A stretch of 64,000 nt of DNA from Nonomuraea sp. SYSU D8015 (GTDB taxonomy: Bacteria > Actinomycetota > Actinomycetes > Streptosporangiales > Streptosporangiaceae). Shown here in pieces: positions 57,521 to 64,000 of the stretch (its first letter is position 1; each line of letters begins with the position of its first letter). The notes beneath the pieces are model-generated. The model was not told where the DNA came from. It saw only the letters and a list, made by a program, of their open reading frames with translations, and made no database searches. A program made the translations under genes and the position numbers. The stretch is taken from positions 310,001-374,000 of the forward strand of contig NZ_VJYI01000001.1 of assembly GCF_008065375.1 (NCBI RefSeq), read 5' to 3'.

Positions 57521-58410
57521 TGGACCCCGTCGAGCGTCTCTACCTGGACGCGTTGATGGAGGACCCGGCGGTGCCGGCCCAGTCGTTGCGGCCCCAGCTG
57601 CTGGCCGGGGCGCGGGCGCGGCGCAGGCCCGCGGCTCCCACCGCCGCGTGGGCGGAGCCGTACGCGGGCCGCGTGGCCGCGATGGACGCGCTGCTGGCCT
57701 CGGCCGTGGACGACGACTGGTCGCGGATCATCGTCGAGGGCTGGACGCTGCAGGAGCTCGTCGCCCACCTGGCCGCCAAGGACGGCCTCCTCGCCTCCTC
57801 CGTGGGCGCCCCCGTCCTCGGCCCGCCCATCGGGGCGACCGACTCGATGGGGCGTACGAGCGACGTCCAGGCGTACGAGCGGGCGCGCAGCCCCGAGCAG
57901 ACGCGGCGCGACTGGCGGGCCCAGGCCGACGCCCTCTGCCGCCACCTGGCCGGGCTGCCGGCCACGACGCCGGCCACGCTGGACGGCATGGAGATCCCGG
58001 TGAGCGACCACATCCTGGCCCGCGGCCTGGAAACGTGGATCCACGCGGACGACGCGGCCAAGACGGCCCAGATCCGGCTCCCCGACCCGATCCCTGAGCA
58101 CATCCGGCCGACCGCGGACCTGTGCGCGCGGCTGCTGCCCTGGACGATGCTCTTCTCGGGGCTGAACGGCGCCGGTCGCACGCTGCACCTGACGCTGACG
58201 GGGCCGGGCGGGGGCGAGTGGCTGCTTCCGCTGGGCGTGGAGGAGAGCTCGCCTGGCGAGCCGGACACCCATATCACCGCGGACGTGGTGAAGTTCTGTT
58301 TCCTGCTCGGCGGCAGGGGAGACCCGGCCGACTTCCCCGCCGAGCTGTCCGGCGACCTGGCCCTGGCCAGAGACGTCCTCACCACCGCCCCCGCCTTCTC
58401 CGGCCCCTGA
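57520..58410 (+). CDS. MDMPI (mycothiol maleylpyruvate isomerase)-fold protein, possible anti-sigma factor
   Basis: The product has 296 residues. The fold is seen in GWTLQELVAHLAAKD and ILARGLETWIHADDAA. The metal triad of the MDMPI family is retained: His83, Glu171 and His175 (ExxxH). An N-terminal segment of about 45 residues (DPVERLYLDALMEDP) precedes it. The ATG sits on the TGA of the sigma gene (TGATG). Pairing with a sigma factor suggests a regulatory, perhaps thiol-responsive, role; this is inference. Confidence 0.82.
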   Translation: MDPVERLYLDALMEDPAVPAQSLRPQLLAGARARRRPAAPTAAWAEPYAGRVAAMDALLASAVDDDWSRIIVEGWTLQELVAHLAAKDGLLASSVGAPVLGPPIGATDSMGRTSDVQAYERARSPEQTRRDWRAQADALCRHLAGLPATTPATLDGMEIPVSDHILARGLETWIHADDAAKTAQIRLPDPIPEHIRPTADLCARLLPWTMLFSGLNGAGRTLHLTLTGPGGGEWLLPLGVEESSPGEPDTHITADVVKFCFLLGGRGDPADFPAELSGDLALARDVLTTAPAFSGP

Positions 58411-58440
58411 CCCGCCGCCTGCGGAGCGCGTCTTGAGTGC

Positions 58441-58465
58441 GCGGTGCGGGGCCCCTCCGCACCGC
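58441..58465 (+). terminator. Hairpin terminator of the sigma/MDMPI operon
   Basis: A 9-bp perfect stem (GCGGTGCGG at 58441-58449 with CCGCACCGC at 58457-58465) and 7-base loop lie 31 bases after the stop codon. Confidence 0.65.
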
Positions 58466-58605
58466 CGTCCCTCCCGCTGACCCGCCGAGCGGGTCTTGAG
58501 GGCGGAGTGTGAGGGGCGGCCTGTCACCTGGTTCGTGCGGGGCGATGAGTTCGGTGGCCTGGACCAGTCTGTCCTTTGTGAGAGACAAGGGCGAGAGGAG
58601 GTCCT

Positions 58606-59799
58606 GTGGGCGAGCAGGCGGGAGGGCTGTCGCAGATGCGGCTCGAGCGGATGCGGGAGGTGCTGGCCGAGGCCGTCGCGGACGGGGACGTGCCGGGCGT
58701 GGTCGCGTTGGTCCACCGGCGCGGCGAGACGCACGTGACCGCGCTCGGCACCCTGGAGCTCGGCGGCGGCCCGCCGATGCGGCGGGACACGATCTTCCGT
58801 CTGGCGTCCATGATGAAGCCGATCACCGCCGCCGCCACCATGATCCTCGTCGAGGAGTGCCGGCTCCGGCTGGACGACCCGGTGGACGCCCTGCTCCCGG
58901 AGCTGGCCGGATCGCGGGTCCTGCGCCGCCCCGACGGCCCGCTGGACGACACCGTGCCCGCCGAGCGCGCGATCACCGCACGAGACCTGCTGACCTTCCG
59001 CCTGGGCACCGGCGTGGTGCTGGGCGACTGGCCGATTCGCCGGGCGCAGGCGGAGGCCGGGCTGGAGATCGGCCCGGACGGGCCCGCGTTCGGCCCGGAC
59101 GAGTGGATCAAACGGCTCGGCGCGCTCCCGCTGGTGCACCAGCCGGGGACGGCCTGGATGTACGACACCGGCGCGGACGTGCTCGGAGTGCTGATTGCCC
59201 GCGCCACCGGGCAGCCGTTCGCCGATTTCCTGCGCGAGCGGATCTTCGAGCCCCTCGGGATGCGCGACACGGGCTTCCACCTGCCGCGGGAGAAGCTCGA
59301 CCGGCTCGCGGTCCCGTACGCCGCCGACCCGCGGACCGGCGCACTGGCGCGCCGCCCCGAACGTCGCGAGTGGGACCGCCCGCCGGTCTTCCCGTCGGGC
59401 AGCGGCGGCCCGTCCCTGCTCTCGACCGCCGACGACTACCTGGCCTTCTGCCGCATGCTGCTGCGCAAGGGGCGGTACGACGGCGGCCGGCTGCTCTCCA
59501 GGCCCGCGGTCGAGCTGATGATCAGCGACCACCTCACGCCCGAGCAGAAGGCCGGCAACGAGATGTTCCTCGGTGCCGGCGGCTGGGGGTTCGGCCTCGC
59601 CGTCGGCGCGCGCCGAGACGACCTGGCCGTCGGCCCCGGCCGCTTCGGATGGTCCGGCGGCCTGGGCACCGAGGCGTACGCCGACCCCGCCGAGGACCTG
59701 ATCGGCGTCCTGCTCACCCAGCGCGCCCTGGGCTCGCCGCTGCCGCCGCGCGTGTTCCAGGACTTCTGGACCCTGGCGTACGCGGCGATCGACGACTGA
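58606..59799 (+). CDS. Serine beta-lactamase-fold hydrolase
   Basis: This 397-residue protein of the beta-lactamase/penicillin-binding superfamily (class C/esterase-like) has the SxxK motif SMMK at Ser68-Lys71. Tyr lies in YDTGADV, and the third box appears as GWSGGLG. It has no signal peptide, so an intracellular esterase or peptidase is more likely than a beta-lactamase. The GTG follows GAGGAGG by four to five bases. Confidence 0.88.
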   Translation: MGEQAGGLSQMRLERMREVLAEAVADGDVPGVVALVHRRGETHVTALGTLELGGGPPMRRDTIFRLASMMKPITAAATMILVEECRLRLDDPVDALLPELAGSRVLRRPDGPLDDTVPAERAITARDLLTFRLGTGVVLGDWPIRRAQAEAGLEIGPDGPAFGPDEWIKRLGALPLVHQPGTAWMYDTGADVLGVLIARATGQPFADFLRERIFEPLGMRDTGFHLPREKLDRLAVPYAADPRTGALARRPERREWDRPPVFPSGSGGPSLLSTADDYLAFCRMLLRKGRYDGGRLLSRPAVELMISDHLTPEQKAGNEMFLGAGGWGFGLAVGARRDDLAVGPGRFGWSGGLGTEAYADPAEDLIGVLLTQRALGSPLPPRVFQDFWTLAYAAIDD

Positions 59800-60010
59800 C
59801 CGGCGAAATTCCCGTGACATGCCCCGCGTCGCGGAAACAAGCAGAAAATCGTTGTTTGGCAACTCCGCCCGGTGGCGCCGGGGATTTGACGCGTTGTTGG
59901 GATCCGGGGAGGTTAACTGCGATTCCGTGGATGGGTAATTCTGCTTCTGTCCGGCCCACGATATTCGGCGCCGGATTCGCGGCCGATCTCTATCCATGAA
60001 TGGAAGTCGA

Positions 60011-60355
60011 ATGCACGAGAATACCGAAAGTCGGCAACTGCGCACGCGAGGCGTCAGGCGTGTCGCGGCCCTGACCCTGGCCGCCGCTGCAGCCGGGGTC
60101 ATGCTCCTCCCCACCGGTCAGGGGGTGGCCAGCGCGAGCTCCACCGCCACGCTCGGGGTCTCCGTCAGCTCGCACGAGACGCCGCCGCTGTACTGCGATC
60201 ACAACTACCGCTGCCGTTACGGCTGGTGGCGCTACTACCACCCCAGCTGGCGCTACTACCACCACCCCAGCTGGCGGCACCACCACCCCGGGTGGCATCC
60301 GGGCGCCCGTCACTACTACGACCGCCTCCACGGGCTCCACGCCGCCGACAGGTAA
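60011..60355 (+). CDS. Secreted His/Tyr/Trp-rich repeat protein
   Basis: The product has 114 residues. An export signal (1 to about 43) includes a basic start and ALTLAAAAAGVMLLP. The mature part has one Cys pair (YCDHNYRC) and a tail of imperfect repeats such as RYYHPSW, RYYHHPSW and RHHHPGW. So many His, Tyr and Trp residues could bind metal or cell-wall sugars. No family was recognised. ATG 60011 was chosen as GGAAG lies four bases before it. Confidence 0.7.
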   Translation: MHENTESRQLRTRGVRRVAALTLAAAAAGVMLLPTGQGVASASSTATLGVSVSSHETPPLYCDHNYRCRYGWWRYYHPSWRYYHHPSWRHHHPGWHPGARHYYDRLHGLHAADR

Positions 60356-60417
60356 CCGCACCGGCGACACGGCGGACGGGTCGCGCGGAATTCGACTCCT
60401 CACATCCGCATATGACG

Positions 60418-60449
60418 AATGCCGCGGCCAGGAGAATGGTCGCGGCATT
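60418..60449 (+). terminator. Hairpin terminator after the His-rich protein gene
   Basis: AATGCCGCG (60418-60426) pairs with CGCGGCATT (60441-60449) and the stem extends inward by GCC/GGT. The loop is eight bases. It lies 63 bases after the stop codon. Confidence 0.65.
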
Positions 60450-60866
60450 TGCCAGAATTTGCGGTATTCGCCGCCGTTCCCTGTCCTCGCCGGCATGCGG
60501 CGGACCGGGCGCCGGGACCGTCCCTCAGCCGCAGTGGCAACCGTCGTTCAGGGTATGAACTGTCGTCGGCGCCTGACTGGCGCCCGGTCCCCGCCCCCAT
60601 CGGTGTCCGCACCGACGGGACAGCGTTCGGCGGGGCGGTGGCCCAAGAGCCGCACTCCATCAAGGAATGCGAAGTCAGGCCCCGATAACGCGGCTCTCAC
60701 CCATGGTCCGCCCGGCTCACGGGGTGGATGTGGCGTCGGCTTCCACCGAATCGCATCCCGGCCTCTGCCAGAATGCGATAAGACTACGCTGATGTCCGTT
60801 TTACTCGTGTAAACACAGAGAGCCGAAGACGCTCTTAGGCCCTGCGCATGACGAGAGGGGGTCCTC
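60450..60866. other. Intergenic region, no gene seen
   Basis: About 417 bases lack a convincing coding frame or tRNA. A 7-bp inverted repeat (ATCGCAT at 60750-60756 and ATGCGAT at 60773-60779) lies before the HD-domain gene and could be an operator. Open frames here have poor codon bias. Confidence 0.5.
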
Positions 60867-61442
60867 GTGACAGGCGACATGACGGGGCTGGCGGGGCTGC
60901 TCTACGAGTTCGGGCTGCTCAAGCGCTACAAGCGCACCGGGTGGCTGGTCGCCGGCGTGCGTGATCCGGAGAGCGTGGCCGAGCACTCGTTCCGCGCGGC
61001 GATCATCGCCGCCGTGATCGCCAGGCTGGAGGGCGGCGATCCGCAGCGGGCGGCGTTCATGGCTCTGTTCCACGACACACAGGAGACGCGCATCACCGAC
61101 ATCCCGTACATCGGCAAGCGCTATCTCAAGGCGGCTCCCAATGAGGCGGTCACCGCCGACCAGGTGCGGGGCGTGAGCGAGCCGGTGGCGGACATGGTGC
61201 GCGACGCGGTGGCGGAGTACGAGGAGAAGGAGAGCGTCGAGGCCGTCTGCGCGCGGGACGCCGACAAGCTGGAATGTCTCATCCAGGCCGTCGAATACCG
61301 CGAGCAGGGCCACCAGAACGTCCAGGGCTGGATCGACAGCTCGCTCGCCGCCCTCACCACGCCGACGGGCAAGCGCCTGGCGGAGGAGGCCCTGCGCACG
61401 GGCACCCTTGACTGGGTGACGCGCGTGCTCAACGGCGACTGA
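60867..61442 (+). CDS. HD-domain phosphohydrolase, YfbR/HDDC2-like
   Basis: This 191-residue protein has metal residues His40 (SVAEHSF), His69-Asp70 (LFHDTQETR) and an Asp in CARDADKLECL. YfbR-type enzymes are 5'-deoxynucleotidases active on deoxynucleoside monophosphates. The length fits. The GTG start lies close to GAGAGGGGG. It converges with the ankyrin gene 14 bases downstream. Confidence 0.88.
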   Translation: MTGDMTGLAGLLYEFGLLKRYKRTGWLVAGVRDPESVAEHSFRAAIIAAVIARLEGGDPQRAAFMALFHDTQETRITDIPYIGKRYLKAAPNEAVTADQVRGVSEPVADMVRDAVAEYEEKESVEAVCARDADKLECLIQAVEYREQGHQNVQGWIDSSLAALTTPTGKRLAEEALRTGTLDWVTRVLNGD

Positions 61443-61456
61443 GGCCCCCTCCCGCG

Positions 61457-62794
61457 CTACCGATCGTTGACGAGGCCCCTGGCGTACTCGTCGTCGCTCT
61501 CCGCCAGCACCCGCTCCCTGCCCTGGGCGGCCCGGTCGTCGCCGCGGACGGCCAGCCCGTGCGTGGCCTCGGCCACCGTGGTCAGGTTGGGGTCGGTCAG
61601 CCTGGCCGCCAGCGCCTCGCGGATCCGCGGCGTGTCGGCCTGCAGCTCCGCGAGCCCGTGCGTGGCCCACTCGCGCACGTCCGGGCTGTCGTCCCCGGTC
61701 ATCTCGATCAGCAGCGCCAGGGCCTCCTCGTGGTCCGGCGGCATCACGTCGGCCAGCGCGATCGGGTCGTTCATCGTGCGCTTGTGTCCAGGCCGCCGGA
61801 TGACGTCCAGGACCGCCGGGAGCGCCCGTGGGTCTTGCTGGTGGCCGAGCGCGGACAGCACCGAGCGCAGCACCTGCGGGTCGCCCTCCGTGGTGACCAT
61901 CTTCAGCAGCAGCGGCAGCGTGCGCTCGCGGTACGGCTTTTCGTCCTCGGTGACCCCGAACTGGGCGATCGCGTCCACGGCGAACTCCCGCTCCCTGGCG
62001 TCCTCGCTGACGCACAACCTGGCGAGGGCCTCGTACGTCTCGTCGTCGCCCCGCCTGCGCAGCGCGTCGGCGACGATCCACCAGGTCTCGGCGTCCTCGT
62101 CGATGTCGCGGTGGGCCACGGCCCGGGCCACGAGTCGCTCCACCGGCGTTTCGATCCCGGCCGCCTCCTCCAGCAGGGTCGCCACGGCCGCGTGCCCCCG
62201 CTGCGCCTGGACCTGCTCGACCTCGGAGCCGTCCGGCGAGCGCCCGGACACCGTGACCAGCTCGGTGCCGTCCTTGGCGTGCTGGCGGGTCACGACGTAG
62301 TCCCAGTCGTCCTGCTGGATCTGGTCGAGCAGCGCGCTCTCCAGGTGCACGCCCACCCAGTCGGCGGCGATGTCGAGCGGCGTGTCGCCGTCACCGTCGT
62401 ACTTCTCGTGGTCGGCGCCCGCCTGCAGCAGCTCCTGCGTCACCCCCAGCGCGCCGCGCCTGGCGGCCAGCGTGAGCGGGGTGTCGCCGTCGTCGTTGGC
62501 CGCGTCCACGTCGGCGCCCGACTCGATGAGCAGCCGGGCCACGGCCCGCTGGCCGTTGGCGGCGGCCCAGTGCAGCGCGGTCCAGCCGCCGGCCTCCCGC
62601 CCGTTGACGTCGGCGCCGGCCTCCAGCAGCGTCTTCGCGGTTTCGTACCGGTCCCACGCGGCGGCCGCGCACAGCGGCAGCCCCTCGTCCTCGCCCTCGC
62701 TGGGCCTGTTGGGATCGGCGCCGCCGGCCAGCAGCTTGCCCACGGTATCGGTCTCGCCGTTCAACGCCGCGCGGTAGAGCTGTTCCTCATGCAT
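61457..62794 (-). CDS. Ankyrin-repeat and HEAT-repeat protein
   Basis: The product has 445 residues. Ankyrin repeats at residues 5 to about 170 (GGWTALHWAAANGQRAVARLL, GDTPLTLAARRGALGVTQELL, cut short here) are followed by HEAT-like helical repeats to the end (DPQVLRSVLSALGHQQDPRA, DSPDVREWATHGLAEL). It is a pure scaffold with no catalytic motif. It starts at ATG 62794, which lies in the foot of a long inverted repeat. Confidence 0.85.
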   Translation of the reverse strand: MHEEQLYRAALNGETDTVGKLLAGGADPNRPSEGEDEGLPLCAAAAWDRYETAKTLLEAGADVNGREAGGWTALHWAAANGQRAVARLLIESGADVDAANDDGDTPLTLAARRGALGVTQELLQAGADHEKYDGDGDTPLDIAADWVGVHLESALLDQIQQDDWDYVVTRQHAKDGTELVTVSGRSPDGSEVEQVQAQRGHAAVATLLEEAAGIETPVERLVARAVAHRDIDEDAETWWIVADALRRRGDDETYEALARLCVSEDAREREFAVDAIAQFGVTEDEKPYRERTLPLLLKMVTTEGDPQVLRSVLSALGHQQDPRALPAVLDVIRRPGHKRTMNDPIALADVMPPDHEEALALLIEMTGDDSPDVREWATHGLAELQADTPRIREALAARLTDPNLTTVAEATHGLAVRGDDRAAQGRERVLAESDDEYARGLVNDR

Positions 62795-62852
62795 GACACG
62801 GACCCTAGCTTGATCCGGCCGCGCCCCGGACCAAGCTAGGGCCATGTCATGC
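62791..62852 (-). promoter_or_regulatory. Long inverted repeat over the start codon of the ankyrin gene
   Basis: Arms CCCTAGCTTG (62803-62812) and CAAGCTAGGG (62832-62841) are perfect complements, and the outer GCATGACA (62791-62798) pairs with TGTCATGC (62845-62852). In all 18 pairs flank a 19-base loop. In the minus-strand mRNA the start ATG is inside the outer stem, so translation could be masked. A DNA operator is the alternative. Confidence 0.6.
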
Positions 62853-62912
62853 AGTGGTACGCGCCCTCGACCCGCCAGGGTTCAACGGCCATGACGGATG
62901 GGCATGCCGACA

Positions 62913-62935
62913 AGAAACCTGCTTAGCAGGTTTCT
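62913..62935. promoter_or_regulatory. Palindrome made of two AGAAACCTGCT half-sites
   Basis: AGAAACCTGCT (62913-62923), one T, and the exact complement AGCAGGTTTCT (62925-62935) form a perfect dyad. It lies between the divergent ankyrin and DUF1707 genes. The same half-sites flank the fadA promoter at 5.1 kb. It is a strong operator candidate. Confidence 0.65.
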
Positions 62936-62957
62936 CATCGGTTCAGCTATGACACTT

Positions 62958-62975
62958 CTCCTCCCGAAGGAGGAG
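62958..62975 (+). promoter_or_regulatory. Leader hairpin of the DUF1707 gene
   Basis: CTCCTCC (62958-62964) and GGAGGAG (62969-62975) form a 7-bp stem with a CGAA tetraloop. The right arm is a Shine-Dalgarno-like sequence, but it is 34 bases from the start codon and has no start codon near it. Confidence 0.45.
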
Positions 62976-63009
62976 CTCCATTTCGGCCGATTCGAGATAT
63001 GTTGCGAGT

Positions 63010-63732
63010 ATGACTGATCCTGGTGACGTCCGCGCGTCGGACGCCGAGCGCGAGGCCGTCGTCGAACAGCTCCGTGTCGCCTCGGTGGAGGGCAGGCTCA
63101 CGCTGGCCGAGCTGACCGACCGCACGGAGGCCGCGTATACCGCCACCACTCATGCCGAGCTCGCGATGCTCACCCAGGACCTGCCCGCCGCCGGCGCGGT
63201 GCCCGCGCCGCCCGTGCCGGTCCGGGAGGGCAGGAAGCGGCGCTGGTTCGTCGGGATCATGGGCGACTCCAAGCGCCGCGGGAAGTGGCGGATCGACGAG
63301 GAGCTCGGCGCCGTCGCCGTCATGGGGGACGTGCTGCTGGACCTGCGCGAGGCCGAGGTGCGCACGGACACGGTCGACATCACGGCCGTCTCCGTGATGG
63401 GGAACGTGAAGATCATCGTGCCCGACGGGGTCAACGTGGACCTCGAAGGCATGGCGATCATGGGGGACAAGAAGGTGGACGTGCTGGAGGCGGCGCCCGG
63501 GATGAACGTCCCGGTGGTGCGGGTGCGCGCGTACGCCGTGATGGGCGACGTCAAGATCCTCGGCGACTCTCGGGCGCAGCCGCTGAAGCGCGGCTTCGCG
63601 GCCTGGCGCGAGCACTGGCGGCAGATGCACGGCGAGGACTGGCGGGAGCTCGGCCGGCAGTTGCGGACCGAGGGCCGCGAGTTGCGCAGGCAGCTCCGCG
63701 ACCAGCACAGGGACCTCGGGCGCGGCTACTGA
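63010..63732 (+). CDS. DUF1707 and LiaF-like cell-wall stress domain protein
   Basis: The product has 240 residues. The N-terminal DUF1707 domain (RASDAEREAVVEQLRVASVEG, about residues 8-60) is followed by a Pro-rich linker and a LiaF-C/DUF2154-like beta-helix (GDVLLDLREAEV, VMGNVKIIVPDGVNV, VMGDVKILG). The Arg/Gln-rich C-terminus is helical. Related proteins bind or sense cell-envelope states. No membrane segment is seen. The gene is downstream of the AGAAACCTGCT palindrome. Confidence 0.88.
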   Translation: MTDPGDVRASDAEREAVVEQLRVASVEGRLTLAELTDRTEAAYTATTHAELAMLTQDLPAAGAVPAPPVPVREGRKRRWFVGIMGDSKRRGKWRIDEELGAVAVMGDVLLDLREAEVRTDTVDITAVSVMGNVKIIVPDGVNVDLEGMAIMGDKKVDVLEAAPGMNVPVVRVRAYAVMGDVKILGDSRAQPLKRGFAAWREHWRQMHGEDWRELGRQLRTEGRELRRQLRDQHRDLGRGY

Positions 63733-63823
63733 CCAGCCGCCGGCCCGCGCGAGGCGGCGCCGCCCGCGGGGCGCCAGGCCCAGGCCGCCTGCCCGAACCC
63801 GCGCGACGCGCCGGCCCGCCTGC

Positions 63824-64000
63824 TCAGACGGCGAGTGACACCGGTCGCCGCTGCGCCGCCGCGTACCGCTCCAGCAGCACGTCGGCCAGCTCCGGAGCCG
63901 GGCCGAGCACGTCGGCCACGATCGCGGCGCCCGCCTCCAGCGTGGTGCGCCGCACCTTGTCGGCGAAGTAGCCGGGAGCCAGCAGATAGGGCGCCACGAC
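63824..64000 (-). CDS. Sirohydrochlorin chelatase-like protein, N-terminus outside the window
   Basis: The last 58 codons and stop are present on the minus strand. VVAPYLLAPGYFADKVRR is typical of the C-terminal half of CbiX/SirB chelatases, which insert Fe or Co into sirohydrochlorin. The rest continues past base 64000. The gene converges with the DUF1707 gene across a GC-rich palindromic stretch at 63744-63770 that may be a terminator. Confidence 0.75.
   Translation of the reverse strand, partial: VVAPYLLAPGYFADKVRRTTLEAGAAIVADVLGPAPELADVLLERYAAAQRRPVSLAV

Noticed and set aside
59800..60010. Riboswitch (for example c-di-AMP ydaO type) before the His-rich secreted gene
   Set aside because: The region has short GC palindromes but no recognisable conserved core of that or another riboswitch.
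57394..60114. 906-codon minus-strand frame
   Set aside because: It crosses four unrelated plus-strand features (sigma, MDMPI, terminator, hydrolase) and has no domain, so it is a shadow.

Overview
This 64 kb window is very GC-rich, with strong G/C preference at third codon positions, many GTG starts and some TTG starts, and many 4-base stop/start overlaps. The gene content points to a spore-forming-type actinomycete: a DUF3000 protein, a coproporphyrin-dependent heme route with an actinobacterial ChdC, a Streptomyces subtilisin inhibitor (SSI) homologue, a class F sortase, an MDMPI-fold protein of the mycothiol-linked family, and DUF1707 and LCP proteins. The gene types and order resemble Streptosporangiaceae (Nonomuraea-like). 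That placement is inference; no rRNA or tRNA gene is present to test it.

Layout. 1-5.9 kb: end of an amino acid permease, a secreted SSI-type protease inhibitor and the fadA-fadB beta-oxidation operon. 6.1-10.6 kb: an LCP cell-wall enzyme, a divergent SDR/TetR pair around a large operator, and a membrane protein with decapeptide repeats. 10.7-21.9 kb: a LacI regulator and sugar-isomerase genes, a phosphohydrolase, an 857-residue PEP-utilising enzyme resembling rifampicin phosphotransferase, a methyltransferase, a tightly coupled Gfo/Idh - DUF993 - TIM-barrel operon behind a perfect LacI-type operator, and a PhyH dioxygenase/AraC pair. 22-30.4 kb: heme genes hemE, cgoX and chdC, interspersed with a zinc-ribbon protein, DUF3000, an RNase D-like protein and a DUF4349 lipoprotein, then msrB. 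30.7-36.8 kb: a stand-alone LigD-type polymerase domain, a 1046-residue AAA/TPR regulator, a small lipoprotein and a methyltransferase. 36.9-43.7 kb: aldehyde dehydrogenase, a TPR protein, an alpha/beta hydrolase, two tandem RNHCP proteins with a structured leader, and a double acyl-CoA dehydrogenase. 43.7-49.6 kb: a class F sortase with its likely HPETG-type substrate, a metallo-hydrolase, an orphan sugar-binding lipoprotein, a U32-like protein and pgeF. 49.6-64 kb: ATP-dependent DNA ligase with a reductase, a tandem duplication, a TetR/quinone-reductase pair, glgX, OsmC, a sigma factor coupled to an MDMPI-fold protein, a serine hydrolase, a His/Tyr/Trp-rich secreted protein, an HD phosphohydrolase, an ankyrin/HEAT protein, a DUF1707 protein and the end of a sirohydrochlorin chelatase.

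No CRISPR array, prophage, intact insertion sequence or biosynthetic megacluster was seen. The window looks like chromosomal arm or core sequence with modest accessory content. The least explained signals are regulatory: an 11-base motif (AGAAACCTGCT) present as inverted pairs at two distant promoters; LacI-type operators shared by two sugar loci; a long inverted repeat over the start codon of the ankyrin gene; and a leader before the RNHCP pair that can hide its Shine-Dalgarno sequence.
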